A stretch of DNA of 64,000 nt from Luteibacter sp. 9135 (lineage in GTDB: Bacteria; Pseudomonadota; Gammaproteobacteria; Xanthomonadales; Rhodanobacteraceae): NCBI RefSeq assembly GCF_000745005.1, contig NZ_JQNB01000001.1, forward strand, positions 1,977,501 through 2,041,500, in the 5' to 3' direction. The notes below the pieces were generated by a model. It had not been told where the DNA came from. It saw nothing but the letters and a program-made list of their open reading frames with translations, and ran no database searches. The position numbers and the translations under genes were made by a program. This document shows, piece by piece, positions 36,605 to 45,477 of this stretch. Position 1 is the first letter of the stretch, and each line of letters begins with the position of its first letter.

Positions 36605-39040
36605 ATGGTTACCCGTCGACGTTTTCTGCAAGGGGTGGCCGCCGCCACCGCCATCGGTCAGCTAGGTTCCCTCACCGCGATGGCCGGTGGCGTGCAGCAA
36701 GGCCTGAAAGCCCCGTCATCCGGTGGCGCCGCCGCCAGTGACAGCATCCTGCGCTACGTCGATGTCTTCGTCGGCACGGGCGGTCACGGTCACACCTATC
36801 CCGGTGCGACGCGGCCCTTCGGCATGGTCCAGCTCAGCCCCGACACGAACAACGCCCAGTGGGACGGATCATCCGGCTACCACCAGGGTGACGGCTCGAT
36901 CATGGGCTTCTCGCACACGCACCTGTCCGGCACGGGCGCGGCCGATATGCTCGACTTCCTGGTCATGCCCTCGATGGGTCCCGTGCTGCTGCAGCCGGGC
37001 GACCGCGACTTCGACGGCGTGAACTACGTCTCCCGTTTCGACGCCGCAAAGCGGGGCAACGGCAAGCCCGAGAAAGGCTACCGCAGCGGCGTGAAGGGTT
37101 ACCGCTCGCACTACACCGGCGAGCAGGCGCATCCGGGCTACTACCGCGCGAAGCTCACCCGTTTCGACATCCTGGCCGAGCTGACCGCCACGCTGCGCGC
37201 GGGCATGCATCGCTATACCTTCGGCAAGGACGGCGACGCCCACGTGCTGCTGGACATGGCCCACGGCTATACGGATGCGATGGACCAGCCGGCCAGGGTC
37301 AGCGACGTGCAGCTGAGCGTGGTCGGCAACGACACGCTGGTCGGTGGTCGTCGGGTCTGGCAATGGGCCTCCGGTCGCGTGATCTACTTCGCCATGAAGC
37401 TGTCGCGTCCCGCCACGCATGTCACCTTGTACGACAACGACAAGGCCCTGCCCGCGGGCACCGCCACCGCCAAGGGCGACAACCTCAAGGCCGCGCTGCA
37501 CTTCGACAAGGCGTCGTCGGCACCGCTGCTGGTGAAGGTGGGTATCTCGGGCGTGGACATCGATGGCGCCATGCGCAACCTCGACAGCGAGATGCCGGGT
37601 TGGGATTTCGACGGCATCCGCGCCGCGGCCGAAGCCGAGTGGATCCAGGAACTGTCGAAGATCACCATCGAATCCGGTTCCGACAAGATCAAGCGCACCT
37701 TCTACAGCTCGCTCTACCACACCATGCTGGCGCCCACGGTGTTCAGCGATGCGGACGGCCGCTACCGCGGCATGGACAAGGCGGTGCACACGCTGCCGGA
37801 CGGTCGCCATAACTACAGCACCTACTCGCTGTGGGATACCTACCGCGCCGAGCATCCGCTGTTCACGCTGTACCAGTCCGAACGCGTGCCCGACCTGGTC
37901 GACGGCCTGGTCCGGCTTGCCGTGGAAAGCCCCAGTGGCGCGCCGGTGTGGCCGTTGCAGGGCATCGAGACGGTCTGCATGATCGGCTACCACTCCGCGG
38001 TGGTGGTGGCCGAAGCCCAGGCCAAGGGCTTCAAGGGTATCGACTACGAGAAAGCCTGGCCGGTGTTCCGCCGTCGCGCCATGCAGGACGATTACTTTGG
38101 TCTGCCGTATTACCGCAAGCTCGGCTTCGTGCCCAGCGACAAGGAAGCCGAGGCCGCCAGCAAGACGCTGGAATACGCGTATGACGACTGGGCCGTGGCG
38201 CACATGGCCGAGGCCCTGGGTCACACCGACGACGCGGCGCTGCTGCGCAAGCGCTCGCAGAACTACGCCCACGTGTTCGACAAGGACATGCAGTTCGTGC
38301 GCCCGCGTGCCGAGGACGGCACCTGGGTGCAGCCGTTCGATCCGATCGCCATCGGCCATTCCAAGCGGTGGCGCGATTTCACCGAATCGAACGCCTGGCA
38401 GGCCACGTTCCTCAACCAGCACGATGTGTACAACTACATGACGCTGTTCGGTGGCAGCCAGGCATTCGAGACGAAGCTGGATGCCCTGTTCAACGCCGAT
38501 CCCACGCTGCCGGCAGACGCGCCGCCCGACATTGCCGGCATGGTGGGCCAGTATGCGTTCGGCAACGAGCCGGGCCACCACATGCCCTACCTGTACGCGT
38601 ACACCGGCGCGCATTACAAGACGCAGGCGCGCGTGCGCATGCTGCTGGAAACGATGTACCTGCCAGAGCCAGATGGCCTGCCCGGCAACGAGGACTGCGG
38701 CCAGATGAGCGCGTGGTACGTCATGAGCGCGATGGGCCTGTATGCGGTCGACCCGGTCAGCACCCACTACGTGTTCGGCAGCCCGCTGCTGGACCGTGCG
38801 GAAGTGCAGGTGGGCGGCGGCCGCACGCTGGTGATCGAGGCGAAGGACAACGGACCGGGTCGTCCCTATATCCAGTCGGTCACCTGGAACGGCCAGCCCT
38901 GGACGAAGAGCTGGATCGCGCACAAGGACCTGGAAGCCGGTGGCACGCTGGCGTTCGTGATGGGCGACCAGCCCAACACGGCGTTCGGCAAGGCCCAGGC
39001 CGACCGTCCGCCGTCGTTCGGAAGCGCGCCCGCCGCCTGA
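36605..39040 (+). CDS. Glycoside hydrolase family 92 alpha-mannosidase
   Basis: 811 residues. Tat-like signal TRRRFLQGVAAATAIG with a twin-arginine motif. GH92 signatures: YVDVFVGTGGHGHTYPGATR, SGYHQGDGSIMGFSHTHLSG, GNEPGHHMPYLY and NEDCGQMSAWYVMSAMGLY. Members are Ca2+-dependent inverting exo-alpha-mannosidases (1,2; 1,3; 1,4 or 1,6); linkage cannot be told here. Last gene of the receptor-GH2-GH125-GH92 unit, 24 bp after GH125. Confidence 0.93.
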   Translation: MVTRRRFLQGVAAATAIGQLGSLTAMAGGVQQGLKAPSSGGAAASDSILRYVDVFVGTGGHGHTYPGATRPFGMVQLSPDTNNAQWDGSSGYHQGDGSIMGFSHTHLSGTGAADMLDFLVMPSMGPVLLQPGDRDFDGVNYVSRFDAAKRGNGKPEKGYRSGVKGYRSHYTGEQAHPGYYRAKLTRFDILAELTATLRAGMHRYTFGKDGDAHVLLDMAHGYTDAMDQPARVSDVQLSVVGNDTLVGGRRVWQWASGRVIYFAMKLSRPATHVTLYDNDKALPAGTATAKGDNLKAALHFDKASSAPLLVKVGISGVDIDGAMRNLDSEMPGWDFDGIRAAAEAEWIQELSKITIESGSDKIKRTFYSSLYHTMLAPTVFSDADGRYRGMDKAVHTLPDGRHNYSTYSLWDTYRAEHPLFTLYQSERVPDLVDGLVRLAVESPSGAPVWPLQGIETVCMIGYHSAVVVAEAQAKGFKGIDYEKAWPVFRRRAMQDDYFGLPYYRKLGFVPSDKEAEAASKTLEYAYDDWAVAHMAEALGHTDDAALLRKRSQNYAHVFDKDMQFVRPRAEDGTWVQPFDPIAIGHSKRWRDFTESNAWQATFLNQHDVYNYMTLFGGSQAFETKLDALFNADPTLPADAPPDIAGMVGQYAFGNEPGHHMPYLYAYTGAHYKTQARVRMLLETMYLPEPDGLPGNEDCGQMSAWYVMSAMGLYAVDPVSTHYVFGSPLLDRAEVQVGGGRTLVIEAKDNGPGRPYIQSVTWNGQPWTKSWIAHKDLEAGGTLAFVMGDQPNTAFGKAQADRPPSFGSAPAA

Positions 39041-39131
39041 GGGCGGCACCGCTCCCGTTTCACGGCGGCTAGACCCTGTTAGCGACACTCTCCACCCGCC
39101 GGCGGACGCCGGTGGGCAGGGGTGACGCAAC

Positions 39132-39566
39132 ATGTCTTACGTCGGGCGCATGTACTTCAGGTTGTTCGTGCCGAGCCTGCTGGCCCTCGGCGCGGGCGCG
39201 CTGGCGGCCGGTGTGACCAAGGCGGCACAGCAGATGCCCGGCCCCTTCGGCCTGGCCTCCCTGTATTCCAACCTCCCGGGCTGGCTGCTCGGTCTCGGCA
39301 CCGTCGTGGCTGCGGCCCTGGCCGCCTTTCAGCTGGTGCGCCTTCGTCTATGGGAGCGCGGCGTGCTGGGCGCGTGTTATGTATGCGGCTGCCTGCTGGG
39401 TTCGCCGCGCGCGGCACGGCGCGGGTTGGGTACGACGCGGAAGTGCATGGGCTGCGGCAAGGTGCATGGCACCAATCACCGACTGATGTCGACCGTGGTA
39501 CCGCTGGCGGCGGCCGTGAAGGACGGCGCCGGCGCGCCGGTCAGGAGCGTACGTTCGTCACCGTGA
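39132..39566 (+). CDS. Small membrane protein with CxxC pairs, 144 aa
   Basis: Not recognised. Two hydrophobic helices (about 9-28 and 50-70) followed by a cytoplasmic tail with Cys82, Cys85, Cys87 and Cys105, Cys108 in CYVCGCLLG and CMGCGKVHG, which could bind zinc. The tail is basic. It begins MSYVGRMYFRLFVPS. Its last 26 bases overlap the convergent small gene at 39541-39750. Confidence 0.5.
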   Translation: MSYVGRMYFRLFVPSLLALGAGALAAGVTKAAQQMPGPFGLASLYSNLPGWLLGLGTVVAAALAAFQLVRLRLWERGVLGACYVCGCLLGSPRAARRGLGTTRKCMGCGKVHGTNHRLMSTVVPLAAAVKDGAGAPVRSVRSSP

Positions 39567-39750
39567 TGCGGTGACCGATGCACTCCAGCAGTTCGCGCAA
39601 TGCCTCGGCACTCTCGATCGTGGTGTCCGCCTCGAGCGACAGCCACAACGTGTCGCCCGAAAGACCATGGATCTTTTCGTTGAACTGGATCTCGATGGCG
39701 ACCTTGCCACCGGGCTGGACCACCGATACCTCGAAATTGCGTGACTGCAC
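39541..39750 (-). CDS. Small hypothetical protein, 69 aa
   Basis: Not recognised. GTG start with GGGGA nine bases upstream. The sequence MQSRNFEVSVVQPGGKVAIE followed by ADTTIESAEALRELLECIG has a strand-strand-helix pattern and a balanced composition unlike the arginine-rich shadow frames around it. Convergent with the CxxC membrane protein, overlapping by 26 bp. Confidence 0.5.
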   Translation of the reverse strand: MQSRNFEVSVVQPGGKVAIEIQFNEKIHGLSGDTLWLSLEADTTIESAEALRELLECIGHRITVTNVRS

Positions 39751-39910
39751 GTGTTGGCTTCCCCTGGTGGACTGGCTGACTGTCGGTATGCCGGCATTTT
39801 ACCGGGCTGGCCGGGGAAATGCTGTCCGTATCGGGTGATGCGTGAACCACGGCACGTTCACCCGGCCGCTACGGGCCGACCGGTTACAAGGACAGCACGA
39901 GGAGAAGCCT

Positions 39911-40201
39911 ATGCTGCAACTGAATCCGCCGCTGCCCATGAACACGCCCAAAGGCGAGGGTTTTGCCCATTTCCTGATCGATTACGGCCCCGAATCCGAC
40001 CTTTACTGGACGGTGTTCATCACGGACACGGGGGAGATATGGACCTTTGCCAACCGCGAGGTGCGGGCGTCCAAAAACATCACCATCGGCCGTACCGCGC
40101 CTTCCGCGCCGACGCCCCGCCAGGCCCCGCCCGCGCGCCGCCCGGCCGAGGCACGCGAGTCCGGCGTGCTGCCTTTCGCCGTGGCCGACGCCCCGGCCTG
40201 A
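39911..40201 (+). CDS. Small hypothetical protein, 96 aa
   Basis: Not recognised. GAGGAG six bases before the ATG gives MLQLNPPLPMNTPKGEG. The folded part (about 15-60) includes FAHFLIDYGPESDLYWTVF and TFANREVRASKNITIGR; the C-terminal third is Pro/Ala/Arg-rich and probably disordered. A start 23 codons upstream (GTG at 39842) is less likely. It lies before the ATP-grasp gene but 83 bp away. Confidence 0.6.
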   Translation: MLQLNPPLPMNTPKGEGFAHFLIDYGPESDLYWTVFITDTGEIWTFANREVRASKNITIGRTAPSAPTPRQAPPARRPAEARESGVLPFAVADAPA

Positions 40202-40284
40202 CCTGCCTCGTCCGCTCGGTATAGGTCGTCTGGCGATCTGTGCCTGACAGGAGCGGGGTGGCACATTGGTCCCCAAGGAGCGCC

Positions 40285-41559
40285 ATGCCGGCGTCATCCT
40301 CCCCGGGAGGCCAGATGCAGACGGAGCCGCGGTTACCGGTGATCGTGATGGGACGTGGACCGACCGCGCTGGGCATCCTCCGCAGTCTGGACCTTGCGGG
40401 TATTTCCGCCTACGTGGCCTGCCCGCCCGACGATCTGGTCACCCGATCGCGTCATTTCCAGGCCGTACCGGGATGCCTGGACTGGGACGGCTCGCCGGGC
40501 CCGCAAGCGTTCGAAGCCCTGGCTGACTGCGCCCTGGCGCGCGCCGTGATCATCGCCGGCGCGGACGATGCGGCCCTGTGGCTGGCCGAGTTGCCGCACA
40601 CGGCCCTGGGCTGGCGCTTTCCCGTCAGCACCGCCAGCCGCGAGGTGCAACGCCTGTTGCAGGACAAGTCGGCGTTCGCCGGTTACCTAAAGGCGATCCA
40701 CGTACCGCACCCGCGCACCTTCCGGCTGACCCACGCCGGCGACATCGACGTCATTCCGTTCGATACGCTCGGACGAGTCTTCCTCAAGCCGGTGAACTCG
40801 CAGAAGTTCAGCGATGTCACCGGCGTCAAAGGCTTATGGGTCGAGGGCGCCGACGCGCTGCGCGAGGCGTGGGCGCGTTTCCACGCGCAGGGCTTCCGGG
40901 TCATCGCGCAGGAATACGTACCCGGACCGCCCAGCGAACACTTCTTCATCGACGGCTTCCGCGATGGGCAGGGTGGCTATGCGGGCCTGTTCGCGCGACA
41001 GCGCCGGCGGATGTCGCCGCCGGACTTCGGCAACAGTTCCTGCTCACGCGCCGTACCGCTGTCGGCCGTGCCGGAGGCGGTGGACAGCATTCGCCGCGTG
41101 CTGGACGGGCTGGATTACCGGGGTATCTTCAGCGCCGAGTTCAAGCGCGATCCGCGCGACGGCGCATGCCGCATGATCGAGGTGAATACGCGCGCCTGGA
41201 CCTATGTGGAGTTCGCCGCGCGTTGCGGCGTCAACGTCTGCGCCATGGCCTGGGCAGATGCCCAGTGCCTGCCCGTGACACGCGCCGCATCCGACTACAG
41301 CACCGGCGGCAGCTGCATCGACCTGTACCACGACATCGCCAGCGTGCGTTGCTCGCCCGCGGCGCGGCATCCCGGCTGGATACGCCTGGTGATCGAATGG
41401 CTGCGCGCCGACCTGCACGTGTTCCGCCGGGACGATCCCGCGCCCGCCTGGCATTTCATCCAGGGCCTGCTGCGTAAACGCTTCGGTGGGTCAGTCCGCC
41501 CGACCCAGCGGCGCGGCGACGTCTTCGAGGGAGCGTCGCTCGGCGGAGATACCAAGTAG
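40285..41559 (+). CDS. ATP-grasp superfamily ligase of unknown substrate
   Basis: 424 residues. An N-terminal Rossmann-like region (PVIVMGRGPTALGILRSLD) is followed by an ATP-grasp fold: Lys in LLQDKSAFAGYLKAIHVPHP, FLKPVNSQKFSD, and metal-binding FSAEFKRD with MIEVNTRAWTY. It resembles the COG3919 predicted ATP-grasp group, some of which ligate amino acids or sugars to cell-wall or capsule components. The substrate is not deducible. The ATG has AAGGAG four bases upstream. The 3' end overlaps the convergent MFS gene by 69 bp. Confidence 0.75.
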   Translation: MPASSSPGGQMQTEPRLPVIVMGRGPTALGILRSLDLAGISAYVACPPDDLVTRSRHFQAVPGCLDWDGSPGPQAFEALADCALARAVIIAGADDAALWLAELPHTALGWRFPVSTASREVQRLLQDKSAFAGYLKAIHVPHPRTFRLTHAGDIDVIPFDTLGRVFLKPVNSQKFSDVTGVKGLWVEGADALREAWARFHAQGFRVIAQEYVPGPPSEHFFIDGFRDGQGGYAGLFARQRRRMSPPDFGNSSCSRAVPLSAVPEAVDSIRRVLDGLDYRGIFSAEFKRDPRDGACRMIEVNTRAWTYVEFAARCGVNVCAMAWADAQCLPVTRAASDYSTGGSCIDLYHDIASVRCSPAARHPGWIRLVIEWLRADLHVFRRDDPAPAWHFIQGLLRKRFGGSVRPTQRRGDVFEGASLGGDTK

Positions 41560-42933
41560 GCCCGCTGCCAGTGCGCCGACCAGCATCAGCGACGCGCCGA
41601 GCACGTAGCCCCAGCCGATCGCGGCGCGCTCGCCGCTGCCGATGAGGTGACCGAACAGCCACGGGCCGGCCACGCCGCCCAGCGCCGTGCCGAACGCATA
41701 GAAGAGGGCGATGGCCAGCGCGCGCAGCTCCAGCGGAAAGCTTTCGCTCACGGTGAGGTACGCGGAACTGGCGGCCGCCGACGCGAAGAAGAACACCACA
41801 CTCCACGCCATCGTCTGCGTGCGCGCATCCAGGTAGCCGTGGACGAAGAGCCACGCCGTGACGAACAGCAGCAGGCCCGACAAGGTGTACGTCGCGACGA
41901 TCATCGGTCGCCGTCCCAGTGTGTCGAACAGCCGCCCGAGCAACAGCGGGCCGAGAAAATTGCCCGCCGCGAACGGCAACAGGTAAAGGCCCACATCGGC
42001 GTCGCTGACGCCGTAGAAGCGCCCCAGCACCAGCGCATAGGTAAAGAAGATGGCGTTATAGAAAAACGCCTGCGTGGCCATCAGCACCAGCCCGAGCACC
42101 GTCCGCTTCGGATAGACGCGGAAAAGGGTGGTAGCCACGTCGCCCATCGACAGCCCGCGTGGACGGAGGCGCAGACGGGGCAGCGGCTTGTCCGGCGGCG
42201 GCGCGTCCAGCCGGCGCTCGATGTCGGCCACCACGGCCTCGGCCTCGGCGACCCGGCCATGTAGCATCAGCCAGCGCGGGCTTTCCGGAATCCACCGCCG
42301 CAGGAAGAGGATGCCCAGGCCCAGCAAGGCGCCCAGCCCGAAGGTAAGTCGCCAGCCAAGCTCCGCGGAAACCCAGCCCGTGTCGAGCAGCCCCACGGCG
42401 GCCAGCGCGCCCATGGCCGCGCCGATCCAGAAACTGCCGTTGATGACCAGATCGGTATGGCCACGGTAGCGCGCGGGGATCAGCTCCTGGATCGCCGAAT
42501 TGATCGCCGCGTACTCACCACCGATGCCCGCGCCGGTGAGCGCGCGGAAGATCACGAACGTGAGGAAGTTGGGCGAGAAGGCGGTGGCCGCGGTCGCCAC
42601 GAGGTAGAGCCCCAGGGTGATCGTGAACAGCTTCTTCCGTCCCAGACGGTCGGTCAGCCAGCCGAAGAACAGCGCGCCGACGACGGCGCCGACGAGGTAA
42701 AGGCTGCCTGCCAGCCCGACCTGGCCATCGGTCAGGTGCATCACCGGGCTGGACTTGAGCGCACCGGCGATCGAGCCGGTGATGGTGACCTCCATCCCGT
42801 CGAGCACCCAGGTGATGCCCAGAGCGACCGCCACCAGTGTGTGGAAGCGACCCCAGCGCAGGCGGTCCAGTCGCGCGGGGACGTCGGTATCGACCAGGCC
42901 GTCGTCGACGGCCCCGTGCGTTGCGCTTGTCAT
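41491..42933 (-). CDS. Major facilitator superfamily transporter (sugar/aromatic acid type)
   Basis: 480 residues, 12 helices. MFS signature GWLTDRLGRKKLFTITLG in the first loop, the second-half version GRLFDTLGRRP, and RYRGHTD with RWIPESPRWLMLHGR, as in the sugar porter and aromatic acid:H+ symporter branches. Substrate not assignable. The start codon is one base after the crcB stop. Its 3' end overlaps the ATP-grasp gene. Confidence 0.82.
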   Translation of the reverse strand: MTSATHGAVDDGLVDTDVPARLDRLRWGRFHTLVAVALGITWVLDGMEVTITGSIAGALKSSPVMHLTDGQVGLAGSLYLVGAVVGALFFGWLTDRLGRKKLFTITLGLYLVATAATAFSPNFLTFVIFRALTGAGIGGEYAAINSAIQELIPARYRGHTDLVINGSFWIGAAMGALAAVGLLDTGWVSAELGWRLTFGLGALLGLGILFLRRWIPESPRWLMLHGRVAEAEAVVADIERRLDAPPPDKPLPRLRLRPRGLSMGDVATTLFRVYPKRTVLGLVLMATQAFFYNAIFFTYALVLGRFYGVSDADVGLYLLPFAAGNFLGPLLLGRLFDTLGRRPMIVATYTLSGLLLFVTAWLFVHGYLDARTQTMAWSVVFFFASAAASSAYLTVSESFPLELRALAIALFYAFGTALGGVAGPWLFGHLIGSGERAAIGWGYVLGASLMLVGALAAGLLGISAERRSLEDVAAPLGRAD

Positions 42934-42934
42934 G

Positions 42935-43324
42935 TCAGGCGTGCCTCAGCAGGGCGCGGGCGATCATCAGCCCGGTAATGGTCAGGCCGATGGAACCGAC
43001 CACGTTCACGGCCACGTTCGCGGCAAACCACCCGTACTGCTGGCGCAACAACAGCCCCGCGGACTCGGCGGAGAAGGTCGAAAAGGTGGTCAGGCCGCCG
43101 AGGAAACCGGTGGCGACCAGCAGGCGCGCTTCGGCCGGCAAGGTCTGGAAATGGTCGAACACCCCCAGCGTGACGCCCATCAGCAGGGCGCCGGCCAGGT
43201 TGACGCACAGCGTGCCCAGCGGTACGTCGGGAAACAGCGGATTGAGCGCCAGCGCCAGCCACCAGCGCAACAGGCTGCCCACGGCGCCGCCTATACCCAC
43301 GGCCAGGAAACCGGTGTAAGCCAC
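42935..43324 (-). CDS. crcB: CrcB (Fluc) fluoride channel
   Basis: 129 residues with four membrane helices. Seen: GAVGSLLRWWLALA, NLAGALLMGV and the conserved pore segment GFLGGLTTFSTFS. A dual-topology dimer of this protein lets fluoride leave the cell. No fluoride riboswitch was found in the 110 bp upstream. Directly followed by the MFS gene, one base apart. Confidence 0.93.
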   Translation of the reverse strand: MAYTGFLAVGIGGAVGSLLRWWLALALNPLFPDVPLGTLCVNLAGALLMGVTLGVFDHFQTLPAEARLLVATGFLGGLTTFSTFSAESAGLLLRQQYGWFAANVAVNVVGSIGLTITGLMIARALLRHA

Positions 43325-43438
43325 ATCACCCCCCGCTACGTTAGGACACCCCGATTATGGGTGCCTTTGCCGCGGAAGGGGGAGGGCCGCAGTACCTTGC
43401 CGGTATACTCGCAAGTCCCTGCACGTATTGGCTGCCGA

Positions 43439-44707
43439 ATGAATCCCGCGCCGCGCGATCCGAGGCGTTACCTGCCGTTCCTGCTCGCGGCCCTCTCGAT
43501 GATCGGGCCGTTCTCGATCGACGCCATCTTCCCCGGCTTCCCCGATATCGGCCGCGATTTCCATGTCGGCGACGTGGCGTTGCAGCAGCTGCTCAGCGTC
43601 TACCTGTTGGCCTACGCGGTAATGAGCCTCTTCCACGGCGCGTTGTCGGATGCGTACGGGCGCAAGCCGGTCATCGTGATCTCGATGGCGATCTACACCG
43701 TGGCCTCGGTCGGTGCCGCCATGGCTCCGAGCTTCGCGTTCCTGCTGGGTTGCCGCGTGTTGCAGGGCCTGTGCGGTGGCGCGGGCATCGTGGTCGGGCG
43801 TGCCGTCGTACGCGACAGCATGCACGGCGAGGAAGCCCAGCGAATGATGTCGAAGGTGATGATGATCTTCGGTGTGGCCCCCGCCATCGCACCCATCGTC
43901 GGCGCATGGCTGCTGGGTATCGACGGCTGGCGCGGCATCTTCTGGGCCCTGACCGGCTTCACCACGCTGCTGACGCTGGGCGTGGCGTATTTTCTCGTCG
44001 AATCGCACCCCGTCGAGCACCGCACCGTGTTCCGGCCGCGACCGCTGCTGCGCGGCTACGCCGCCATCCTCGGCGACCTGCCGTTCTGGCCGCTGGCTAT
44101 TGCCGCATCGGTCAACTTCTCAGGCCTGTTCCTGTACATCGCCTCCGCGCCCCACCTCATCCGCGATCTGCTCGGCCTGGGCGCGAGCGGTTTCCCCTGG
44201 CTGTTCGTGCCGGTGGTCAGCGGCATGGTCGTCGGCGCATTCATTTCCGGCCGCGTGGCCGGCCGTGTGAGCGCGGCGCGCACCGTGTCGTGGGGCTACG
44301 TGTCGATGCTCTCGTCCTGCGCGATCAACCTGGTCCTCGCGCTGACGCTGGATCACCCGCGCGTGCCATGGTCGACGCTGCCGCTGGCGCTCTACGGTTG
44401 CGGCGTGCAGCTGGCCTTCCCGACGCTGACGCTGTTGCTGCTGGACCGCTTCCCTGATCAGCGCGGCGGCGTGTCCTCGGTGCAGGCGTTCGGCAGCCTG
44501 ATCCTCACGGCGCTGGTCGCCGGCGTGCTCTCACCGGCGCTGTCGGTCAGCATGCTGACGCTGGCCATGGGGGCGACGTCGATCTGCCTGATCGGGTTGG
44601 CGGCGTGGCTTTGGTACGCGTCGCTGGAGCGGAGGCGGCTGGCGCTTGCGAAAGCGTGCGCGGCGTCGTCAGTGGTGTCGCAGATCGAGCGGAATGAGCC
44701 GGGGTGA
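43439..44707 (+). CDS. Bcr/CflA family multidrug efflux transporter
   Basis: 422 residues, 12 helices. Drug:H+ antiporter (DHA1) features: GPFSIDAIFPGFPDIGRDF (the D-x-Y-LP region of helix 1), GALSDAYGRKPVIV, and the helix-5 antiporter motif region GVAPAIAPIVGAWLL. Members export chloramphenicol, bicyclomycin or Cys-related compounds; substrate unknown here. The frame extends upstream but the ATG giving MNPAPRDPRRYLPFLLAALS fits. TATACT lies 29 bp upstream, without a matching -35. Confidence 0.87.
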   Translation: MNPAPRDPRRYLPFLLAALSMIGPFSIDAIFPGFPDIGRDFHVGDVALQQLLSVYLLAYAVMSLFHGALSDAYGRKPVIVISMAIYTVASVGAAMAPSFAFLLGCRVLQGLCGGAGIVVGRAVVRDSMHGEEAQRMMSKVMMIFGVAPAIAPIVGAWLLGIDGWRGIFWALTGFTTLLTLGVAYFLVESHPVEHRTVFRPRPLLRGYAAILGDLPFWPLAIAASVNFSGLFLYIASAPHLIRDLLGLGASGFPWLFVPVVSGMVVGAFISGRVAGRVSAARTVSWGYVSMLSSCAINLVLALTLDHPRVPWSTLPLALYGCGVQLAFPTLTLLLLDRFPDQRGGVSSVQAFGSLILTALVAGVLSPALSVSMLTLAMGATSICLIGLAAWLWYASLERRRLALAKACAASSVVSQIERNEPG

Positions 44708-44735
44708 GGGGGCCCTTTGCGGCTGGCAGGCGATA

Positions 44736-45215
44736 TCAGCCCGTCGGCAACCCACGCTCCACAAGAAACGCCCGCGCTTCCATCGCATCCTGCTCGAACC
44801 ACGCACGCGTCGATCCCAGGCGATAGGTATAGCCCCACCGATCCATGTCTTCCATGATCCTCGCGCTGCCCACCGAGGGCAGCTGCCCGCCAAGCACGAT
44901 CTGCAGGTAGCAGGTCGCGTCCTCTTCCTCGATGGAATCGGTGGCGTCGGTATGCACGAGCGCACGCTTCTCCGCCGGCAGCACGATCAGGTGGCAGGCT
45001 TCGTGGAGAAGGGAGTGGACCGGAGTGTCGGTGCGGGCGTAGACCGTCGTGCCGATGATGCCGGCTTCGGTGTCGCCCCAATAACTGCCGGGAATGGCTT
45101 CGCCGTCGGCGACCTCGATGAGGGTAAGGCCGAAACCGATCAGGAGTTGCCGTGGTCCGTCAAAACCGATGTCGCCGACGCGGAGGACCGCGTCGGCGGG
45201 ATCGGACGAACTCAT
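44736..45215 (-). CDS. Hypothetical protein with HEXXH-type motif, downstream of minE
   Basis: 159 residues, acidic, no signal peptide. It contains [13 protein letters not shown], an HExxH zinc-metallopeptidase-like motif, followed by a conserved acidic stretch ([22 protein letters not shown]) that could give the third ligand. Peptidase activity is an inference only. It overlaps minE by four bases (ATGA), so it is translated with the min operon. Confidence 0.65.
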   Translation of the reverse strand: MSSSDPADAVLRVGDIGFDGPRQLLIGFGLTLIEVADGEAIPGSYWGDTEAGIIGTTVYARTDTPVHSLLHEACHLIVLPAEKRALVHTDATDSIEEEDATCYLQIVLGGQLPSVGSARIMEDMDRWGYTYRLGSTRAWFEQDAMEARAFLVERGLPTG

Positions 45216-45475
45216 ATCGCGGACTTGCCGTCCGGCAGGGCCACGGAGAGTTCGAGCACTTCATGGCCGCTGTCGCGCTCGAGCGTGACGTTGACCGCCT
45301 CGACATCGACGTTGACGTACTTGCGGATGACTTCGAGCAGCTCGTTGCGCAGCAGCGGCAGGTAGTCGGGACCGCCGCGCGTCGAGCGCTCCTGTGCGAC
45401 GATGATGCGCAGGCGTTCCTTCGCGACGCCGGCACTCGCCTCGGGTTTACGCTTCAGGAAATCGAGGATACCCAT
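45212..45475 (-). CDS. minE: MinE, cell division topological specificity factor
   Basis: 87 residues. N-terminal membrane and MinD-contact segment [10 protein letters not shown] with [13 protein letters not shown] (the anti-MinCD helix), then the topological domain [17 protein letters not shown]. Stimulates MinD ATPase and drives pole-to-pole oscillation. The ATG at 45475 is preferred over the TTG two codons earlier because GGAGG lies seven bases upstream and MGILDFL is the family start. Two bases after the minD stop. Confidence 0.95.
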   Translation of the reverse strand: MGILDFLKRKPEASAGVAKERLRIIVAQERSTRGGPDYLPLLRNELLEVIRKYVNVDVEAVNVTLERDSGHEVLELSVALPDGKSAI

Positions 45476-45477
45476 GC

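Noticed and set aside
43325-43438. Possible fluoride riboswitch upstream of crcB
   Set aside because: The conserved GGNGATGG and CTGATG segments of the crcB motif are not present.
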